Part shown: positions 35,240 through 39,947 of the stretch, piece by piece
Layout of the letters: each line of letters opens with the position of its first letter
Numbering within the stretch: position 1 is the stretch's first letter
Source of the DNA: Mycogone perniciosa
Taxonomy: Eukaryota > Ascomycota > Sordariomycetes > Hypocreales > Hypocreaceae
Direction of reading: 5' to 3'
Assembly: GCA_025331125.1 (NCBI GenBank)
Contig: JAOALB010000270.1
Span: 1-39,947, forward strand
Length of the DNA stretch: 39,947 bases
The notes under the pieces: model-generated
Databases searched by the model: none
The model's input: only the letters and a program-made list of their open reading frames with translations
Told to the model about the DNA's origin: nothing
Position numbers and translations under genes: made by a program

Positions 35240-36212
35240 ATGCGTTTACTACTTGGCACACTCTTGCCCCTCGTGGCTGCTTTACCGTCATCAAAGCGTG
35301 GCCTCATTTTCATCCCAAATGACAATTGGCCACAAGACAATGCTATCTGGGTACAAAAAGGCTCAGACTTAACGTGGTATTATAACTACGAGAACCTTCC
35401 CAGTTCGGCCTACGCATCTATACCACAATCTCAGTTCGAGTTTGTGCCAATGATGTGGGGTGTTGGACCAAACCCGAGCACCGACACTGCTTTCCGCGAC
35501 AGCGTCCTTCAACTGATCAACAGCGGCACCAAAATCACACACGTTATGGGCTTTAATGAACCTGACGCGCCGTTTGCGTGGGGAGGAAGTCAAGTCTCTC
35601 CCGCAAACGCAGCACGTGCATGGATTGCCAACTTCGTTCCACTCCAGCAGAAGGGGGTCAAAGTCGGATTACCAGCCTGTACAGGAGCGCCAACGGGACT
35701 CCAGTGGCTAAACCAGTTCTTAGGAAATTGCTCTCAGCTAATCAGTACGGGCAGTCAAGTGAAGCAGTGTACATACGATTTCTTGCCTCTACACTGGTAT
35801 GACAACTTTGGTGGATTAGCGAGTCATATTGGTGAAGCGGTTGCTGCGTAAGTTCATCATCAGTGTCTTTCTATCTGCTGGAAGCCAAAACTGCGAAACT
35901 ATTAGTTTCAATATATCAGCTTCTAACATTTATACGCCGTTGTGTAGGTTTCCTAACACGAAAATCTGGATTACTGAATTCAACTATGCCCATCAGAGCT
36001 TGGCCACAACGCAAGAGTTTTACAACATGAGTACTGAGTATCTCGATCGGCTTGATTACGTCGAACGGTATAGTTTATTCGCCGCCTTTCGATCCAAAGT
36101 TAGCAATGTCGGACCCAATGCAACGTTCCTTAACAATGGAGGGCAGTTGACAGACATTGGCTCCTGGTACCTCGGCTTTGGTGCGACTGGCGTCGACCCT
36201 CAGTCTGGCTAG
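35240..36212 (+). CDS. Secreted GH128 (Asl1-like) glycoside hydrolase
   Basis: There are two exons, 35,240-35,847 and 35,948-36,212, separated by a 100-bp GTAAGT..TAG intron with a TTCTAAC branch site. The product is 290 residues. The N-terminus MRLLLGTLLPLVAALP is a signal peptide, followed by KR (residues 19-20), a likely Kex2 cut. The rest is one Asl1-like catalytic domain, a TIM barrel classed as GH128, whose characterised members cleave beta-1,3-glucan. MGFNEPD contains the probable acid/base Glu107, LHWYDN (184-189) lies in the active-site cleft, and WITEFNY contains the probable nucleophile Glu213, encoded just after the intron. Several Asn-X-Ser/Thr sites fit secretion. No GPI or Ser/Thr-rich tail is present, so it is probably soluble or wall-loosely bound. 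The likely role is remodelling of the fungus's own cell wall or attack on other glucans. Confidence 0.9.
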
Positions 36213-36446
36213 GGGTCCCAATTTAGGCATGGGCCAGGAATTGTATCAATCTATCTTCTCAACAGGCATTCGCAGGGAGGAGGTTGAGCAAACGGCATAA
36301 GAATTCTTGGCCTTGGGGAAGCTTAGTGACATGTGCACGTGCAAATTCATACAGAAAACAGCCCAGTTTTACTAATTTTAAGTACGAGAATGCAAAGTCT
36401 CTCTTAATTATAATATTTGCCCCTTCTAAAAGTTACACATGATGGC
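36213..36446. other. Short convergent 3' spacer
   Basis: Only 234 bp separate the stop codons of the GH128 gene (+) and the phosphate transporter gene (-). The 3' UTRs are therefore likely to be short or overlapping. AT content rises near 36,370-36,420, consistent with polyadenylation signals on both strands. Nothing else is seen. Confidence 0.5.
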
Positions 36447-38370
36447 TTAGCCGCGGCTTGAGTAGCCCCATCGGGGAGCGTTGACGATAATGCCGCAAAG
36501 ACAGCCAGAAATAATGCCGGCCATTGGAAGTGTAACGATCCAACCCATATAAATCCATGCCACAACACGCCAATTGATCGACCTCCAAGTGCCCGAGCAG
36601 AGGCCAACACCAACAGTAGCGCCTGCAATGCATTGGGTGGTTGAAACGGGTAGTTCTAAGAGAGAACCCATTAGCTTGAATACCGTAGTAGAACTGGGGA
36701 CTTACTGAGACGAGTGGCTAGGATGATGGTGCAAGCAGCTCCGAGCTCCATCGCAAAACCACGAGCAGGAGAGTGGAGAGTCAGGCGATTGCCGAACACT
36801 TTCATAATATTATAGCCGTATGTCCAGATACCAAGTGCAATACCGGCACCACCCATGCAACTGCAACAGTTCAGTTAGGTGTTGATAATATGGGAATGGA
36901 AAATAACTTACAGGATCCAAACAGGGACGTCGGATTTGCTGCCAGGAAGTTCACCAGACTGCCAAATTTGGTAGATAGTCGCGAAGGGTCCGATGGCGTT
37001 AGCGACATCATTAGCACCATGAGTGAATGACGCTGTACAAGCAGTCATGACTTGCACAAACGTGAAGAGATACTCGGCTTTGTTGTCGTAGTGAGGGACA
37101 CGTGCGTGTATAGCCTGGAGGTCGCCGGACAGGATAGACTTCTCGTTCTGCAAGTTGATAATGTCCTGGTCCACGCCACGGAGGAAGATCCATTTAAAGT
37201 ACCAAAACATAACTTGGCCTTTGTACCAAGGTCCATCCGGTTTGGGCCCGACAATGCTCTTGACCTTCGGGATATCTTTCGGAGTGTGCTGAGCAGGGGA
37301 ATTGTCAGAGTCAGAATCTCGGGTGTTGATACCAGCTGCTTTGGTGGGTAAAGCATCTGTACCAGTAGCCTCAAGATCACTGCTAGGTTGAAAGGGGCCA
37401 CTGTTACGGAGTTCCTCGATTTCCTTGCTAGTCAAGTGGCCTTCGTAAAAATCACGGATTCCACCCTTCTCACCTTCGGGCTGCACAGGTGGCTCGGGAC
37501 GCTTGAGCAAAAGGGGACCTTGGGGAATATGATACCAACGCAGCTGCCAGTCATCTTTGACGACAATGCGGTAGAGCCAGGGGACGAGGAAGATGGTAAT
37601 GAGCAGTGCCCAAGCGGCTCCGGCTCCAATGACGATTCCGACGGTCTGAGCATCGGTCATCCAATCAATGTTGATCGAGCCGCCCTTCCAGACAATAAGC
37701 ATGACGAGAAGAGAGGCTGTGATGCCAAAATAAACAGGAACAAGCATGAGACCCTTGAGGACAGGTTGACTTCGGAGCATGACAGCATACTTCGTAATCA
37801 AGAAGAGAATGGAGGCGAAGGCCGCTGAGAGAGCAGGGGCGATGATCCAGGCGAGGAAGACGGAGACGACACCAGAAGTGATATCACCTTGTTTGCTGAA
37901 GTCGGCCCACACGATACCGTCAACGCCGAGAAGGGCAATGCCCATGCCAATAACGCCTCCCATGATGGAATGAGTAGTCGAAACCGTCAGGCCAATCCTT
38001 GTACAGAAGCTGAGCCAGACAGCAGAGCCCACAATAGCGCACATCATACCAAGCATAAGGAGGGCCGGATCGTCCTTGAACTGCTTCACATCGACAACCT
38101 TGGTGCGAATAGTATCGGCAACACGGGCGCCGACTCCGACAGCACCGGCAAATTCGAGGATAGAGCCGAGTACCATGGCCTGCAAGTAGGTGATGGACCT
38201 CGAGGAGACAGATGTGGTCCACGAATTGGCCACATCATTAGCACCTAGGAGATAGGTCAGTAGATGTGACGGCAGCGAACGAGACTGGAAAACCGACCAA
38301 TATTCCAGGCATCGAGAAATGCAAAGATGGTGCCAATGGCAAAAATGTAGTCATACTCGTGGAGAACCAT
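36447..38370 (-). CDS. pho89: PHO89-type sodium/phosphate symporter (PiT/PHO-4 family)
   Basis: There are four exons on the - strand: 38,370-38,298, 38,244-36,912, 36,860-36,706 and 36,655-36,447. The introns are 53, 51 and 50 bp with CTGAC, CTAAC and CTAAT branch sites. The product is 589 residues, a normal length for fungal PHO89/PHO-4 proteins. It carries both inverted PiT signatures: GANDVANSW at residues 25-33 (split by intron 1) and GANDVANAIGP at 434-444. TVSTTHSIMGG and LPVSTTQCIAGA are also typical. Hydrophobic segments at both ends flank a long hydrophilic cytoplasmic loop (about residues 250-400) rich in Asp, Ser and Pro. The family imports inorganic phosphate with Na+ across the plasma membrane and works best at alkaline pH. 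The start ATG is followed by MVLHEYDYIFAIG, the usual beginning of fungal homologues. Confidence 0.93.
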
Positions 38371-39372
38371 GATGAAGATGGTTGACGCCAAAGTATTTCA
38401 ACCTTGGTATTATTCCTCTACGGAGAGGTTGGTTGGCGTCCTGGGGGAGGTTATGGCAAAGAAGTGCCAAATCAAGATGAGGGAAGGACAGGCTTTATAT
38501 CCCTTTGCCCAGACCGGGACGCGCACATGTTATGAAAAAGCCTCTTCCGTTTTCAGTTCACCTGAGCTGATCGAAAGACTCTTGGTTTGGCCAAGACAAA
38601 GCCCAACAAACAGGACAAGGGTTGATGATATTAGGCCGAAGCTCCATCCATTCAGAGAAAAGATATGCAGTGTGGCATGCTTCTTTGTAACTCTTGGCGA
38701 CAGATGCTTACATTTAAGCTTTTTCTTCGGTCGACGATTCGATGCATAGGTCGGATCAAAAACACCTGATAAGCCAGATTCGCAACGTTCTCTAGATAGT
38801 TCGGGCCACGCCTCACCCTGGCCAAGGTGAAAATATAACCACATATTACCGACTACGACCGATCATGTGTCTTTTGACATCAGGAGAACACCTTGAACTC
38901 GCGTACGAATCGCAACCCTATCCTCTCTTGCTCACCGGGGGTACATTTGCAGGGTGCTGAGTCGTGCGCCGTGTACAATAACTGGACTTGGCAAATGCTG
39001 CCAAGGTGCGGTCCGAAAGCCAATCAGATCGGAAGCATCTGCACGTGGAGAGATGTTGGCTCTGGAATCGCGAGTTCAGATGGCAGCCAAAAGAAAATCT
39101 AGACAATGCCGAGAAAAGAGGATGCAATAAAGCATTAACAGGCCAGGCTTGTAATACTCCGTAGAACCATCCTGTATTTTGCCACTTACTAGGTAGTGTG
39201 CACGTGGTGGGTGGCGTCTCGATATTGATCCCGCTGTAAAACGGGGCCTTGACATCCTGCAGCCTGCGATGTACCGATCTTTAACTGGCTTTAATGCGCA
39301 GGCAAAACAATACTACTACTTACCTTGAGATCGTTAATCCCGTAGAAATTTCGCTCCATGATCTCCATGTCT
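38371..39372. other. Upstream region of pho89
   Basis: No gene is supported here. Frames at 38,369-38,749 (+), 38,530-38,844 (-) and 38,893-39,102 (+) show no domains and sit over the pho89 leader and promoter. The region carries the PacC-like and CACGTG sites listed separately and a TACTCCGTA 9-mer at 39,155-39,163. Confidence 0.5.
38590..39147. promoter_or_regulatory. Cluster of PacC-like sites upstream of pho89
   Basis: GCCARG, the consensus of the alkaline-pH regulator PacC/Rim101, occurs at 38,590-38,595, 38,821-38,826, 39,000-39,005 and 39,142-39,147. Its complement occurs at 38,693-38,698 and 38,987-38,992. Six hits in about 560 bp compare with roughly one per kilobase by chance. The positions are 220-780 bp upstream of the pho89 ATG. 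Since PHO89 transporters act at alkaline pH, pH control is plausible but inferred. Confidence 0.5.
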
Positions 39373-39570
39373 GTAGGGCAGTGTCAAAAGGGCCTATAAA
39401 TATAATCCGTTATCACAACATATTATCTGGAATAAGAGATTTAACCTAAGGTAACATGGAAACTGGATTAATCGAGTTCTGGTATTTTATTTTTTACGTT
39501 TAGAAATTTTAGAAATCATAAAACCACCCCTAGAGAGTGGACATCCCCTACAAGGCAATAGGAGCACGTG
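39042..39570. promoter_or_regulatory. Three CACGTG boxes upstream of pho89
   Basis: CACGTG lies at 39,042-39,047, 39,201-39,206 and 39,565-39,570, about 0.67, 0.83 and 1.2 kb upstream of the pho89 ATG. CACGTG is the core site of the phosphate-starvation bHLH activator (Pho4 in yeast, NUC-1 in Neurospora). The distances are long for a fungal promoter, and another divergent gene beyond the window could own them. Confidence 0.42.
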
Positions 39571-39872
39571 CTGTGAAACGATTTCCATGATCAGGTGGGC
39601 GGCTTAATCGTCTTGCTCTATTAGATCACTGTCATTTCAGGCTCCTTTACACGGGTGTGCCACTTTACGAAGTAAAGGCTTTTATTCCTGCTCAAATTGC
39701 TCTATAGGGAAATTGTTAGTACTACCACTATGGCTACGCAATATAAAGTTATCCAGATAGATGTCGATAAGTGTAGTGCTACCTTTAGAGCCATCGTCGC
39801 AGGTCCTACTTATTATCATTAAAGTGATTTACTTAAAGTTTAGTTATATTTAAAGATAAAGTATTATTTAAG
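39373..39872. other. AT-shifted distal region, origin unclear
   Basis: AT content rises again from about 39,390, with runs such as GGTATTTTATTTTTTACG, but the decay is weaker than in the left block. At 39,715 TGTTAGTACTACCACTATGG looks like a possible LTR start. No partner end is in the window, so I cannot call an element. No coding potential is seen. Confidence 0.35.

Positions 39873-39947
<75 letters not shown>
39873..39947. repeat. AAT/ATA trinucleotide microsatellite
   Basis: About 25 uninterrupted copies of a three-base unit (ATA/AAT) run to the last base of the window, so the true length is unknown. Such a long perfect array is likely to be length-variable and may have ended a sequence assembly. 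Confidence 0.95.

Noticed and set aside
37052..38248. Long + strand frames (99-146 codons) opposite pho89
   Set aside because: They are complements of the large pho89 exon. The - strand reading carries both GANDVAN signatures.
25956..38370. Secondary-metabolite or other functional gene cluster
   Set aside because: No backbone synthase, tailoring enzyme or pathway regulator is present. The five genes have unrelated roles and mixed orientation.
39715..39734. LTR start TGTTAGTACTACC near the right end
   Set aside because: Only one possible end is visible and no partner or duplication is in the window, so it is not called as an element.

Overview
This is a fungal nuclear window, most likely from a filamentous ascomycete of the Eurotiales (Aspergillus/Penicillium/Talaromyces type). 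The evidence is short 50-100 bp GT..AG introns with CTAAC/CTGAC-like branch sites, the protein families present, and a long AT-rich block with the signature of repeat-induced C-to-T mutation (RIP). The genus is an inference from style, not from a diagnostic gene.

Positions 1-25,790 are a RIP-degraded nest of LTR retrotransposons with no intact host gene. I could resolve most of its architecture. Copia-A (76-5,683, + strand, 5' end cut off) sits inside an older Copia fragment, Copia-C (5,684-5,916, with an LTR piece at about 25,335-25,548). Copia-C was also hit by Gypsy-1 (- strand), which is now in three pieces: 5,917-10,226, 17,320-17,583 and 24,150-25,334. The first gap in Gypsy-1 is Copia-B (10,227-17,319, - strand, two 274-bp LTRs, TTAAA target duplication). 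The second is Gypsy-2 (17,584-24,149, + strand, two 162-bp LTRs, ATACC target duplication). Each of these two insertions is confirmed by an empty-site paralogue inside Gypsy-2. RT, RNase H and (for Copia) integrase remnants can be read through the stop codons, with the catalytic aspartates turned to asparagine as RIP predicts. The first 75 bases are GC-rich, unmutated and end in TGACA, so they are probably the LTR of a much younger element inserted in Copia-A.

At about 25,790 the composition switches sharply to ordinary coding DNA. Five genes follow. They are an intronless F-box-like protein (+), a five-exon methionine-type amino acid permease (+), a four-exon secreted DUF1996 protein (-), a two-exon secreted GH128 (Asl1-like) glucanase (+) and a four-exon PHO89-type phosphate/cation symporter (-). 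All five have complete reading frames after intron removal. They do not form an obvious pathway cluster. Two encode nutrient uptake (methionine, phosphate), two encode small secreted or wall-directed proteins, and one probably encodes a ubiquitin-ligase adaptor. The DNA upstream of pho89 carries clustered PacC-like hexamers and three CACGTG boxes, which suggests pH and phosphate control.

The most unusual signal is a reading frame antisense to both Copia copies, between pol and the 3' LTR. It stays fully open in each copy although the rest of each element is riddled with stops. The window ends in a second AT-rich stretch with an AAT microsatellite running off the edge.
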